Shown here: positions 39,797-48,425 of the stretch, piece by piece
Layout of the letters: the number at the start of each line of letters is the position of its first letter
Numbering within the stretch: the first letter of the stretch is position 1
Assembly (NCBI GenBank): GCA_021812785.1
Contig: JAKAMR010000001.1
Coordinates: 1-64,000 of the forward strand
Origin: Nitrospirota bacterium
GTDB lineage: Bacteria; Nitrospirota; Thermodesulfovibrionia; Thermodesulfovibrionales; JdFR-88
Reading direction: 5' to 3'
Length of the DNA stretch: 64,000 bases
Notes under the pieces: generated by a model
What the model was told of the DNA's origin: nothing
Databases searched by the model: none
What the model saw: only the letters and a program-made list of their open reading frames with translations
Program-made: the position numbers and the translations under genes

Positions 39797-40213
39797 TCAG
39801 CCAGCCGTTTTTCTTTCGGATTTGGCTATCTTGTCCAAGATGCCGTTTATGAAGGCCGAAGATTCCTTCATGGAGAATTTCTTTGCTATTTCAAGGGCCT
39901 CGTTTATAACGACGGCTGGCGGCGTTCCTTGTTCAAAGAGCAGCTCATAGGCCGCTGCCCGAAGGACGTTCCTGTCCACAAGGGCCATGCGCTCAAGGAC
40001 CCAGTTTTCAGCATGCCTGCGAATGACGGAATCGATCTCCTCCTGGTGGCAGACAGTTCCCTCGACGATGCGTTCGGCAAAGGCCCTCACATCATCCGGC
40101 TCATCCAGGGGATGCCAGAATGAGGCATAAAAAGCCTCGCCCGGCTTTTCAGAGTTGAAATCGAGCTGAAACAGCATCTGGAGGGCGTATTCTCTGGCCT
40201 TTCTTCGTTTCAT
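39797..40213 (-). CDS. nusB: Transcription antitermination factor NusB
   Basis: 138 residues, normal length. KRRKAREYALQMLFQLDF at the N-terminus, VLERMALVDRNVLRAAAYELLF and PPAVVINEALEIAKKFS are the classic NusB helices. It binds boxA RNA with NusE and supports rRNA antitermination. It follows ribH on the same strand, a common gene order, separated by about 200 bases. Confidence 0.95.
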   Translation of the reverse strand: MKRRKAREYALQMLFQLDFNSEKPGEAFYASFWHPLDEPDDVRAFAERIVEGTVCHQEEIDSVIRRHAENWVLERMALVDRNVLRAAAYELLFEQGTPPAVVINEALEIAKKFSMKESSAFINGILDKIAKSERKTAG

Positions 40214-40340
40214 AATACCTTATACCTTCACTTGGCGCATCATTTCTACCTGTCGCATAAAAAAAAGTAAAATCCTTTCATTTGGACATCGGGGGGCCTT
40301 TCCTGTATGGGCACGCCAAAGTTTCCCCGGTCAGGGGAAC

Positions 40341-40375
40341 CAAAATCAAAAATCAAAAATCAAAAAAGCAAAAGA
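40341..40375 (+). repeat. 7-bp A-rich tandem repeat
   Basis: Repeats of AAAAATC followed by AAAAAAGCAAAAG between ribH and nusB, next to a small inverted repeat (GTTTCCCC/GGGGAAC at 40321-40339). One of the A-rich tracts common in this genome. Confidence 0.6.
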
Positions 40376-40414
40376 CAAGAAAATCTGAAATTTAAAAAGG
40401 ACCTTTTTCTTTTT

Positions 40415-40879
40415 TTAGGGGAGTTTTTTAAGGAGCCTTGCCATCTCTATGGCCGTCAGGGCCGCATCCCATCCTTTATTGCCGCTTTTCGTTCCCGCAC
40501 GCTCTATTGCCTGTTCTATGGTGTCAGAGGTGATGACGCCGAAGGCAATGGGCACTCCGGTTTCAAGCGAAGCCTGGGCCACTCCCTTGGAGACCTCGGC
40601 CGCCACATAGTCAAAATGCGGAGTCCCTCCCCTGATAACCGCTCCGAGGCAGATAACGGCATCATAGCCCCCGTTTTTGGCGACCCTCTTTGCCACCAGG
40701 GGGATCTCAAACGCCCCCGGCACGCGCATCACGTCTATATCCGAATCGGCTGCCCCGTGCCTCAAAAGGGCGTCTTTTGCCCCTTCCAGGAGCTTTGCCG
40801 TAATGAAATCATTGAAACGGCCCACCACGAGCCCGAACTTAAGTCCCTCTGCCTTCAGCTCTCCCTCAAATTGTCTCAT
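40415..40879 (-). CDS. ribH: 6,7-dimethyl-8-ribityllumazine synthase
   Basis: 154 residues, full length. [32 protein letters not shown] and [16 protein letters not shown] are the substrate-binding segments of RibH, including the catalytic histidine region. It condenses 5-amino-6-ribitylamino-uracil with dihydroxybutanone phosphate in riboflavin synthesis. The other rib genes are not in the window. Confidence 0.96.
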   Translation of the reverse strand: MRQFEGELKAEGLKFGLVVGRFNDFITAKLLEGAKDALLRHGAADSDIDVMRVPGAFEIPLVAKRVAKNGGYDAVICLGAVIRGGTPHFDYVAAEVSKGVAQASLETGVPIAFGVITSDTIEQAIERAGTKSGNKGWDAALTAIEMARLLKKLP

Positions 40880-41119
40880 GCCTTTTATCCTCCCGCCCCG
40901 GTTCTAATTGATATAAAAAGTCCCAAAGCCGAACTCACATTTTACTGTATTTGCGCCATCCGGCACAAGGCAAACTTTTTTTCTTTTTTTGAGAGAGAGG
41001 AAAATAAAATATGAAATGCTCTTTTATGCCGTGGCGGCCTTCTTGAAAAACTCCCCATGCGGTTAAAAAAGACCTCCCGGTTCAGCTAAGCCCGCGGGGT
41101 ACGTTTCCCCGGTTCGGGT

Positions 41120-42025
41120 TCACGCTGAGCTTTTTAATTTGGCTGTCCTTGCCGGTATTCTCCGGTGGACTTGACCTAATTTGTATCCGGCCAACTTAAG
41201 GCAGTTTCTTATCACCCATTCCGGGAGCAAATGGTAAGCACGGCGGGAAATGATATATGACAACTCGGAAAGGACATATCTCCAGCCTTCCTTCCCGGCG
41301 GACCCGAATTCCCTGAGCAGCCATTTTTCCTCTTCATGAAAAACCCCGATATCAAAATACCGCCTGAATTCCTGGAACACCCCATAATTGTGCGAGTGAT
41401 AGACGTCCGCACCGGCCTCGTATGCCAGCTCGAAACCGCTCAGGAGCATCCTGGCCCCAGCCAGCATGTCCTCACCAAATATCACACCTTCCTTGAACCA
41501 GCCGGTCTCTTCCAGCGCCGTCTTTCTGTATGCGGCAAACGAGTTGGAGATAAAAGCGGCCTTCAGACCCAACCGGGACTTGTCTGCAAGCCGTCTCCTG
41601 GAGGAGTTATCGGGGTAATTGTACAGCCTCAGATGGGCCGCGAAAGGGGTGGCGTCAGGGCCCGGAAGCTGCCGTCCAAATGAAGCGCCCGTTTTTTCGT
41701 CCATGGCGATGGGGCGCACAAGGTTTTCTATGGATGCCCTGCCTGCAGGCAGGGCATCCTGGGTCATGTAGACCAGTATGTCCCCGCTTGCGGCCTTCCC
41801 CCCCAGATTCCTTGTTCCGCCGTGGTCAAAGTCCCCCCTGTCAATAATTAAAGTGCGTGCGCCGCACGAGCTGGCCACGGATACAGTATCGTCTGATGAT
41901 GAAGAATCCACAACCAGTATCTCGCACCGCACCGATTGCTCATTCAGAGAGTTAAGCAGCGTGCCGATAACGCGCCCTGCGTTCAGGGTGGGGATTATGA
42001 CGCTTATCTTTCCGGTTAAAGCCAT
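41120..42025 (-). CDS. GT2 family glycosyltransferase (rhamnosyltransferase-like)
   Basis: 301 residues. GT-A fold: ISVIIPTLNAGRVIGTLLNSL, VVDSSSSDDT, and YMTQDALP in place of a DxD; the segment HGGTRNLGGKAASGD resembles rhamnosyltransferases. No membrane segments. It is the last gene of the polysaccharide cluster on the minus strand. Donor and acceptor cannot be read from sequence. Confidence 0.85.
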   Translation of the reverse strand: MALTGKISVIIPTLNAGRVIGTLLNSLNEQSVRCEILVVDSSSSDDTVSVASSCGARTLIIDRGDFDHGGTRNLGGKAASGDILVYMTQDALPAGRASIENLVRPIAMDEKTGASFGRQLPGPDATPFAAHLRLYNYPDNSSRRRLADKSRLGLKAAFISNSFAAYRKTALEETGWFKEGVIFGEDMLAGARMLLSGFELAYEAGADVYHSHNYGVFQEFRRYFDIGVFHEEEKWLLREFGSAGKEGWRYVLSELSYIISRRAYHLLPEWVIRNCLKLAGYKLGQVHRRIPARTAKLKSSA

Positions 42026-42128
42026 TTTTTATTTATGCGCCTTTTGAAACGAAAACCCTGCAAAAAAACTGTTAAATCGATTAAACCGCGGCGCTTTCAG
42101 CTCAATAGCCTTTCCTCAAAACGGCGGC

Positions 42129-43208
42129 CTATCCTCTCATAAACTTGTCCAGTTTCATCCGGAAAAATTGACGCCCGGAGGCCGGCGTCATAATTGACAG
42201 TATGTATTCGTCCGGTACCTTCTTCATAGCCATGACGGCCCGCCTTTTCCTTATCACTCCGGGTAGGTGTTTCAGGACATCCAGTTTTGCTTTCAAATAA
42301 ACGCCCAATCTCCTGTGCTTAACGGCGAAGTATAAGAACTCGGCCGCCTCGCCCAGGATGAATTGGAATAAAAGCCGCATGAAAAGCCCCAAAGGCATAT
42401 TTTTGATCTTCGTTAGCTCGCTGTTGCGCACCGTATAGTAAACAGCCATGTCGCTCATTGTGCCGATACTGGAGCGCACCCTGTGGAATGCCATGGCCTG
42501 GGGCACATGCAGCACCTTCCAGCCTGAAAGCTGGGCCCTGAAACTCATATCCACGTCTTCGTGGATGACAAAGAAATCCCGGTCTAAGAAACCTATTTCA
42601 TCGATCATCTTTCTGCGGAAAAGCGCGGCTCCGGCGCAGGCCCCGAAGACGTATTGCCTGTCAGCGAAGGCGCTGGCAGGCTGTCCCTCGCCTCTTTTAA
42701 ATCCCCTCATGATGGTTGCGTAACCATCTCCCGCGCTGTCTATGGTATTGGTGCCCATGCAAATGAGATTGGACGCGCACATGCCGGCTTCGGGGCGGCT
42801 ATCCATGGCCGAGACGAGCTCTCCCAGCCATCCGGGCTGGGGCACGGCATCATTATTGAGAAGGGCAATATATTGTCCGGAAGCGTGCCGCAGCCCCTCG
42901 ATATTGCCGCCTGCAAAACCCGTGTTCCGGTCAAGCGAGATCAATTTGAAAGGGTAATTTGCGGACCCGCTCTCAAAGAAACGCCTGAGCTCATCAAGGG
43001 AGCCGTCAGTAGAGTGGTTGTCAACCAGGATCAACTCAAAACCGCTTATGCTTTGCCTTCCGGCCGCCTTGACACAGTCCAGCACGATGCCGCCGCCATT
43101 ATAATTGACAACGATAACCGATACGGACGGCTTTTGCCCGTTTGCATCTTCCGGTACCGCTGGGCCTTCAATGACTACGCGGCTATTCATCCCTGATGGA
43201 AAAATCAC
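42129..43208 (-). CDS. GT2 family glycosyltransferase
   Basis: 359 residues, overlapping the previous gene in the operon by 26 bases. VSVIVVNYNGGGIVLDCVKA and LLNNDAVPQPGWL mark the nucleotide-binding and metal-binding sites; FFVIHEDVDMSFRAQLSGWKV is the ED-type catalytic-base region of the WcaA/rhamnosyltransferase group. The C-terminal 80 residues carry amphipathic or membrane-associated helices (LFMRLLFQFILGEAAEFLYF). Confidence 0.85.
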   Translation of the reverse strand: MIFPSGMNSRVVIEGPAVPEDANGQKPSVSVIVVNYNGGGIVLDCVKAAGRQSISGFELILVDNHSTDGSLDELRRFFESGSANYPFKLISLDRNTGFAGGNIEGLRHASGQYIALLNNDAVPQPGWLGELVSAMDSRPEAGMCASNLICMGTNTIDSAGDGYATIMRGFKRGEGQPASAFADRQYVFGACAGAALFRRKMIDEIGFLDRDFFVIHEDVDMSFRAQLSGWKVLHVPQAMAFHRVRSSIGTMSDMAVYYTVRNSELTKIKNMPLGLFMRLLFQFILGEAAEFLYFAVKHRRLGVYLKAKLDVLKHLPGVIRKRRAVMAMKKVPDEYILSIMTPASGRQFFRMKLDKFMRG

Positions 43209-45003
43209 ACCTCTCGAGGGTGAGATTTGGGTTGTAATACGGGTCCCCCTTTTCCAGTACGCTTCCCCACTTAGACTTGAAAAGCGCTATCTCTTTTTCG
43301 AATCTTCTTTGTTTTTCCGGCGTATCTTCATATCCCCGGCTGAGGGATTCAAAATGATATAGTTGGGCATAAGGGGTATAGATTATGAGGTATCCTTTCG
43401 CCCGAACCTTCATACAAAGGTCCACGTCATTGTAGGCATGCGAATATCTTTCATCGAAGCCTTCGACTTCCTCGAAGACTTCCCTTCTCATCAGCAGGCA
43501 TGCCGCAGTCACGGCGCTTAAGTTCTGTATAAGGACCGTCCTGTTAAAGTAACCTTCGAAATTTTTAGGAAGTCCCCGGTGAAAATGATTTGCAACACCA
43601 TCGACACCCAGGATGACCCCGGCATGCTGCAACCGTCCGTTTGTATAATACAGGCGGGCTCCAACGGCGGCCACCTCCTTCCGTTGGGCGTGCCCAAGCA
43701 TCTCAGTCAACCAATCGTCATTTATTATTTCCGTATCGGCATGTAAAAAAAGCAGGTAATCAGAACCGGTTTTCGATGCCGCGTAGTTGTTTACCGAAGA
43801 GTAATCGAAGGGCTGATCATAACTCAATATCGAGATCCTGCCGTATTTCCGCAAACGGCTGTAATACCTGCAGGTCTTTTCATCCCGGCTTCCGTTGGCC
43901 ACTATTATGATGCGGAAGCCGGGATATGAGGTCTTTTCAAGGATGGAAGAAACACAAGTCTCCAGCAAACCAGTCTTGCCATTTGCGGGTATTATGATCG
44001 AGACCTCAGGCGAGCCCTTTACTTGGTACCTGACACGGTATGTGCCGGGAGCCTCGGCCGAAACGGATGCTGCATGACCGGACCATTTCAAATGGTCGAT
44101 TAGCGCTTTTTTTGCGGAATCATATGCATAAGATTTTGCGTCTGCGGATTGGGCCGCGGACTCGCCGTGCGCCCGCCAGTGATAGAGCACTTTAGGTATG
44201 TGTCTTATCCTGTCCGTTACCCTTGATACCCTCAGAAAGAGGTCATAATCCTGCGAGCCCTCATAGCCCTCCCTGAAACCCCCGGCCTCTTCGATAACAC
44301 TCTTCCGGATGACGGAGAGATGGCAGACATAATTATGGGAGAGCATCGTATCGGGGCTCCAGTCCGGCTTGAAATGGGGCCTGTACCTCCTCTTTCCGTC
44401 CCGGGAAATCTTGTCCTCGTCCGAATAGAGGAAGTCGGCACCGGGGTCCTCATTGAGCGACTTCACAATCTCGTAGAGGGCGAAAGGGGCGAGTTCATCG
44501 TCGTGGTCCAGAAAGGCCGCGTACTCTCCTTCCGCGATGGAAAGGGCCTCATTGGAATTCCCGGAGATGTGCCTGTTTGAATCCAGGAACCTGATCTTTG
44601 CCCTGGGCTGACGCTCCGAGAGGCCTTTAAGTATCTCCTTTATATAAGGCCTGTCCGAATTTCCGTCCGCGATGCACAACTGCCAGTTATCATAGGTCTG
44701 CGCCTCCACAGAGGCGATCATGGAGAGGAGCATTTCTCTTTGGGTATTGTATACCGGCACTATCAGGCTGATAAGCGGCCTATAAGGCAAATTGACCGCC
44801 TCGTTCCGCTGTATTTTCAGGGCGGCCTCATCCGGTTCATTTTTGCCGATCCAGATTTCATAATCACGGCTAAATGCGTCCTTTATCCCGGCCAGGGAGC
44901 GGAATATGGTCCCCCTTACTCCGCGTTTTTTTACGCTGCTCACGATACGACGATAAAAATTTCCCCTCTCCTCCCATAAACGCGGAAACATGTCAGCGGC
45001 CAC
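43183..45003 (-). CDS. Bifunctional GT2 glycosyltransferase (two GT-A domains)
   Basis: 606 residues. The first GT-A domain (about 70-280) begins PLISLIVPVYNTQREML with FLDHDDELAPFAL; the second (about 325-560) begins PEVSIIIPANGKTGLLETCV with FLHADTEIINDDWL and YNDVDLCMKVRAKGY. Tandem GT2 proteins like this often add alternate sugars in polymer or O-antigen chain assembly, but linkage cannot be predicted. Seventeen bases follow the methyltransferase gene. Confidence 0.85.
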   Translation of the reverse strand: MAADMFPRLWEERGNFYRRIVSSVKKRGVRGTIFRSLAGIKDAFSRDYEIWIGKNEPDEAALKIQRNEAVNLPYRPLISLIVPVYNTQREMLLSMIASVEAQTYDNWQLCIADGNSDRPYIKEILKGLSERQPRAKIRFLDSNRHISGNSNEALSIAEGEYAAFLDHDDELAPFALYEIVKSLNEDPGADFLYSDEDKISRDGKRRYRPHFKPDWSPDTMLSHNYVCHLSVIRKSVIEEAGGFREGYEGSQDYDLFLRVSRVTDRIRHIPKVLYHWRAHGESAAQSADAKSYAYDSAKKALIDHLKWSGHAASVSAEAPGTYRVRYQVKGSPEVSIIIPANGKTGLLETCVSSILEKTSYPGFRIIIVANGSRDEKTCRYYSRLRKYGRISILSYDQPFDYSSVNNYAASKTGSDYLLFLHADTEIINDDWLTEMLGHAQRKEVAAVGARLYYTNGRLQHAGVILGVDGVANHFHRGLPKNFEGYFNRTVLIQNLSAVTAACLLMRREVFEEVEGFDERYSHAYNDVDLCMKVRAKGYLIIYTPYAQLYHFESLSRGYEDTPEKQRRFEKEIALFKSKWGSVLEKGDPYYNPNLTLERCDFSIRDE

Positions 45004-45019
45004 CGTTCATCTTAAGAAT

Positions 45020-45862
45020 TCATAGAAAACCCATCGAGGCTTCATCGATCTTCTGCAACGCCTCTCTAAGTTTTCCCAGCAATTTTTGCATCTCTTCCAA
45101 AACCTCATTGCCGCGCGTCAATGGATTCCTGCGGGCATCCTGGACGCGATACACATAAATGATGTCTCCCATGGTCCTAAACTCGCTGTCGTCCTGGTAA
45201 GGTGTGCCTCTTGCCATAATGCTGATGTCTTTCCGGCCAAAGATCGCAGCTGCTTCAATCATTTTTTTTAAAAGTTCCTCGTTGAAGGCGTGCCAGTGAA
45301 GGTCATTCGTCTGGGCCTTCGCGCATTCATGCGTCAGAGCGGCGATGTCGAACTTGTTCAAGCCTCTGGCGATGCCGTCATCGATCCATCCCATCATGAA
45401 CGAATAAACGTGTTCTCTTGATTCAAAACTGTAATCGCCCCTGTCTAGCAGGTAATCAGCCAGGAGATGCTCGAAGGATGGCACCAGTCTGCCTCTATCG
45501 GGGCAGTAATCAAGGTGAGGGACCGAAAGTACGGCAACGCCACCGCTTTTCACGAAACTATTCAACTTGATCAACTGAGCCACAGGATTCGAGATATGTT
45601 CGAGGACATTGTGCGCGATGAGAAAATCCACCCCCTCGGGATTTCGCTCCTGAAACACCTCGATGGGATAAACATCCGGCACCTCGGATTTTTCCACGTT
45701 GAACAGCAAAGCCAGTTCCGCCTTCGTTCTTTTGTCGTAAATTTCGCATATCGTGCCGGGAGGAAGCGCCTGAGGGCTCACCCCCGCGCCTATTTCTGCG
45801 CCCCGGCCGCGCAAATAAGGCGCGGCTATTTTAGCGCGAATACTAAATGGATTTTGTGTCAC
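45020..45862 (-). CDS. Class I SAM-dependent methyltransferase
   Basis: 280 residues. PYLRGRGAEIGAGVSPQALP is a motif I variant and VDFLIAHNVLEHISNPVAQLIKL the post-motif region. It resembles the C-terminal domain of the AsnB fusion encoded immediately upstream (GKGIEIGAWYSPL and DFIIANHFLEHASNPIGTI), so the two are paralogous. C-terminal helices (DEASM) may bind a partner. Target is probably a sugar in the surface polysaccharide, perhaps at the chain end (inference). Confidence 0.75.
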   Translation of the reverse strand: MTQNPFSIRAKIAAPYLRGRGAEIGAGVSPQALPPGTICEIYDKRTKAELALLFNVEKSEVPDVYPIEVFQERNPEGVDFLIAHNVLEHISNPVAQLIKLNSFVKSGGVAVLSVPHLDYCPDRGRLVPSFEHLLADYLLDRGDYSFESREHVYSFMMGWIDDGIARGLNKFDIAALTHECAKAQTNDLHWHAFNEELLKKMIEAAAIFGRKDISIMARGTPYQDDSEFRTMGDIIYVYRVQDARRNPLTRGNEVLEEMQKLLGKLREALQKIDEASMGFL

Positions 45863-45908
45863 GGATTCCTCCTGAGAATTACAAGACGCTTATTTACCGG
45901 GATTCATG

Positions 45909-48425
45909 CTACACCCGCCTGCTCAGGATCACTATAACCTCATTATCGACCTCGGCAAAGCGCAAAACGTCAAAAGAATCTTGCAAGTAATCTTTGGTTC
46001 TCAAAAAAAAATCTTCCAGGGCATCGGCATCCCATACATGGAAATGGATCCTTTGATCGGCTTCTCTCAATTTTGTTGCCCGGTCATAAATCAGCTCCTT
46101 TTCTGTCATGCCTTCAGCATTAGCCGCCCAGTCCAGGTAATGATCAAATATATCCACTGCGCCGTTACTATCGTTGCTTAAAAGATGTTGAAAACAGGTT
46201 ATACTTCTGTTCTTGTCAAAAGTAAAATCTTTATTTGGGATTGCATAAAAAATTATGCCATCCTTTTTCAATTTGGAAAGATGCAATCGAATAGTTCCAA
46301 TGGGATTGCTTGCATGTTCAAGAAAATGATTGGCTATTATAAAGTCCTGAGAATTATCCGGTATTTTTGAAAGTATTTCTCCGTCATCGATGATATCAAC
46401 CCTGGCGAACTCAAATTTGACGTCCGGATTTCTCCTCCTATGCTCTTTTTCGTCAAGGATATCGACGTATTTTACTGACGCATTCTCAAAAACAGCCAAA
46501 GGTGAATACCATGCCCCTATCTCAATTCCCTTACCTCTAATATAAGTTTTACTCAATCGGTTTCTGACATCCATTTTCTGAGGTGCATTGGGCCCGTTTA
46601 ATCTTTCTCTCATGTACGTACCGGGTTTTTTAACTTTTTCGATAAACGCGGATTTTGCGGAAGTTTCAAATCTTTTTCTTTCATTCTCATAAAATGGCAA
46701 TACATTGACAAACCAATAAGTCAATACAAACAAAGTCCACACCTGGAGAGCATGCTCTTTTTTCCCGTTATAATAGCCGTCTACAAAGCTTCTTATGCCC
46801 TCCATATCCAGTATTCCCGCCATCTCCAGACCATCCGCGCTGCAAAACGCCGCGGTGACCGTCTCCTTCATTTTGTCTAGAATTTTATCCACGGGCACAC
46901 TAAAACCCATTTTTTTCCTGTGAATTATCTCTTCGGGCAAAAGCCCTGCCATGCTTTCCTTTAAAATTGATTTTGATTCAAATTTTTTGTCTACCTTAAA
47001 ACATTGGGGTATATTACAGGCAGCAAAATCAAAAATGTCATTATCCAAAAAAGGGAACCTTCCCTCCAGCGAGTGGGCCATCAAGATTTTGTCGGCTTTC
47101 ATCATCAGGTTTTCGGGTATCCATGTTTTTATATCATATGCCAGCATCCCATTTAACAGTGGCTGCTCCTCAAAATATTTTTTATGTCTCATTGCCAGTG
47201 GATGACCACTTTTTTTGATAAATCTCACAGAATCCCTAAAATAGTAGCTTCCATCCAAAAAAGAATAAAATCTTTCCCTGTAAGGCGGATTATTTTTAAG
47301 TAAGGAGATATATTGAGGATACCCCCCGAATAACTCGTCACTTCCCTCCCCGGACAAAACGACCGTAACATGCTTTTTTAATTCCTGCCCCAGGATATAC
47401 AAGGGGAAACATGCAGGGTCAGCAATTGGCTCGTCGAGCGCAAACATCACTTTATCAAATTCTTTTATGAAATCATCCATTCCAACAAAAACTTCCATAT
47501 GCTCCAATCCGAGATTTTTGGCGACAAAAGATGAGTATTTAAATTCGTTAAGACTTTCAAAGCCGATATTGAACGTTTTTAAATTGGCTCCGCATTTTTT
47601 AACAAAATAAGCTATTGTGCTGGAATCCAATCCCCCGCTGAGGAGAACCCCTACAGGCACCTCGCCCATCAGTTGGGATTTCACCGAATTTTCTACCATT
47701 TCAAGGAGCGCCCTTTTTGTTTTTTCAAGATCTGGAGCCGGGTATATGTCTCTATAAGTTACATCCCAGTATCTGTATCGGGATGCCGCGCCACCCTTAA
47801 TTTCCAAATAAGTCCCAGCCTCCAACCGTTTTATGTTTTTAAAGAACGTGTAAGGCGCCTGTACATACCGGAATGTCAAATAATCCTCAAACCCCGTTGG
47901 GTCCAAACCCAGATCAAGGTTGGGGATCTGCAGTATTCCTTTCAGTTCGGATGAAAAGATCAACTCATAAGGGTCCTCGTAAAAATATAGGGGTTTAATG
48001 CCAATACGGTCCCGGACCAGATAGATGCAATTTTTATTGTTATCCCATATGCAAAAGGCGAACATGCCATTAAATTTGCCGAATGATTCAACTCCATATT
48101 CTTCATACATTTTCAAGACAACTTCGGTATCGGTTTTTGTTTTAAAAAAATGACCTTTGCTTTCCAGTTCAACTCTCAACCGTTCGAAATTATAGATTTC
48201 GCCATTATAGACGATACCGATACTATGGTTATCGTTATAGATGGGCTGGTTTCCGCTGGCCACATCCACGATTGCCAACCTGAGGTTGGCAAAACCGCAT
48301 TTGTCCTCGATGAATTCGCCATAGGCATCCGGTCCTCTATGGGAGATCGCCCTTCTTAAGATTCCCAAATGCAGACTGACTGGAACTTTGCCTGTTTTAC
48401 CGATCGATCCGATTATTCCACACAT
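45909..48425 (-). CDS. AsnB-type glutamine amidotransferase fused to a SAM methyltransferase domain
   Basis: 838 residues. The first about 590 are a complete AsnB-like protein: MCGIIGSIG with the catalytic N-terminal cysteine (residue 2 after Met removal), ISHRGPD, and the ATP pyrophosphatase SGGLDSSTIAYF with a GEGSDELFGGYPQY loop. The last about 220 form a methyltransferase-like domain (GIEIGAWYSPLAVF, FIIANHFLEHASNP) similar to the next gene downstream. AsnB-like proteins in O-antigen clusters often make amides of sugar uronic acids; the added methyltransferase would make this a two-step modifying enzyme (inference). The coding sequence is visibly more AT-rich than genes outside the cluster. 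It overlaps the next upstream gene by 13 bases. Confidence 0.85.
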   Translation of the reverse strand: MCGIIGSIGKTGKVPVSLHLGILRRAISHRGPDAYGEFIEDKCGFANLRLAIVDVASGNQPIYNDNHSIGIVYNGEIYNFERLRVELESKGHFFKTKTDTEVVLKMYEEYGVESFGKFNGMFAFCIWDNNKNCIYLVRDRIGIKPLYFYEDPYELIFSSELKGILQIPNLDLGLDPTGFEDYLTFRYVQAPYTFFKNIKRLEAGTYLEIKGGAASRYRYWDVTYRDIYPAPDLEKTKRALLEMVENSVKSQLMGEVPVGVLLSGGLDSSTIAYFVKKCGANLKTFNIGFESLNEFKYSSFVAKNLGLEHMEVFVGMDDFIKEFDKVMFALDEPIADPACFPLYILGQELKKHVTVVLSGEGSDELFGGYPQYISLLKNNPPYRERFYSFLDGSYYFRDSVRFIKKSGHPLAMRHKKYFEEQPLLNGMLAYDIKTWIPENLMMKADKILMAHSLEGRFPFLDNDIFDFAACNIPQCFKVDKKFESKSILKESMAGLLPEEIIHRKKMGFSVPVDKILDKMKETVTAAFCSADGLEMAGILDMEGIRSFVDGYYNGKKEHALQVWTLFVLTYWFVNVLPFYENERKRFETSAKSAFIEKVKKPGTYMRERLNGPNAPQKMDVRNRLSKTYIRGKGIEIGAWYSPLAVFENASVKYVDILDEKEHRRRNPDVKFEFARVDIIDDGEILSKIPDNSQDFIIANHFLEHASNPIGTIRLHLSKLKKDGIIFYAIPNKDFTFDKNRSITCFQHLLSNDSNGAVDIFDHYLDWAANAEGMTEKELIYDRATKLREADQRIHFHVWDADALEDFFLRTKDYLQDSFDVLRFAEVDNEVIVILSRRV

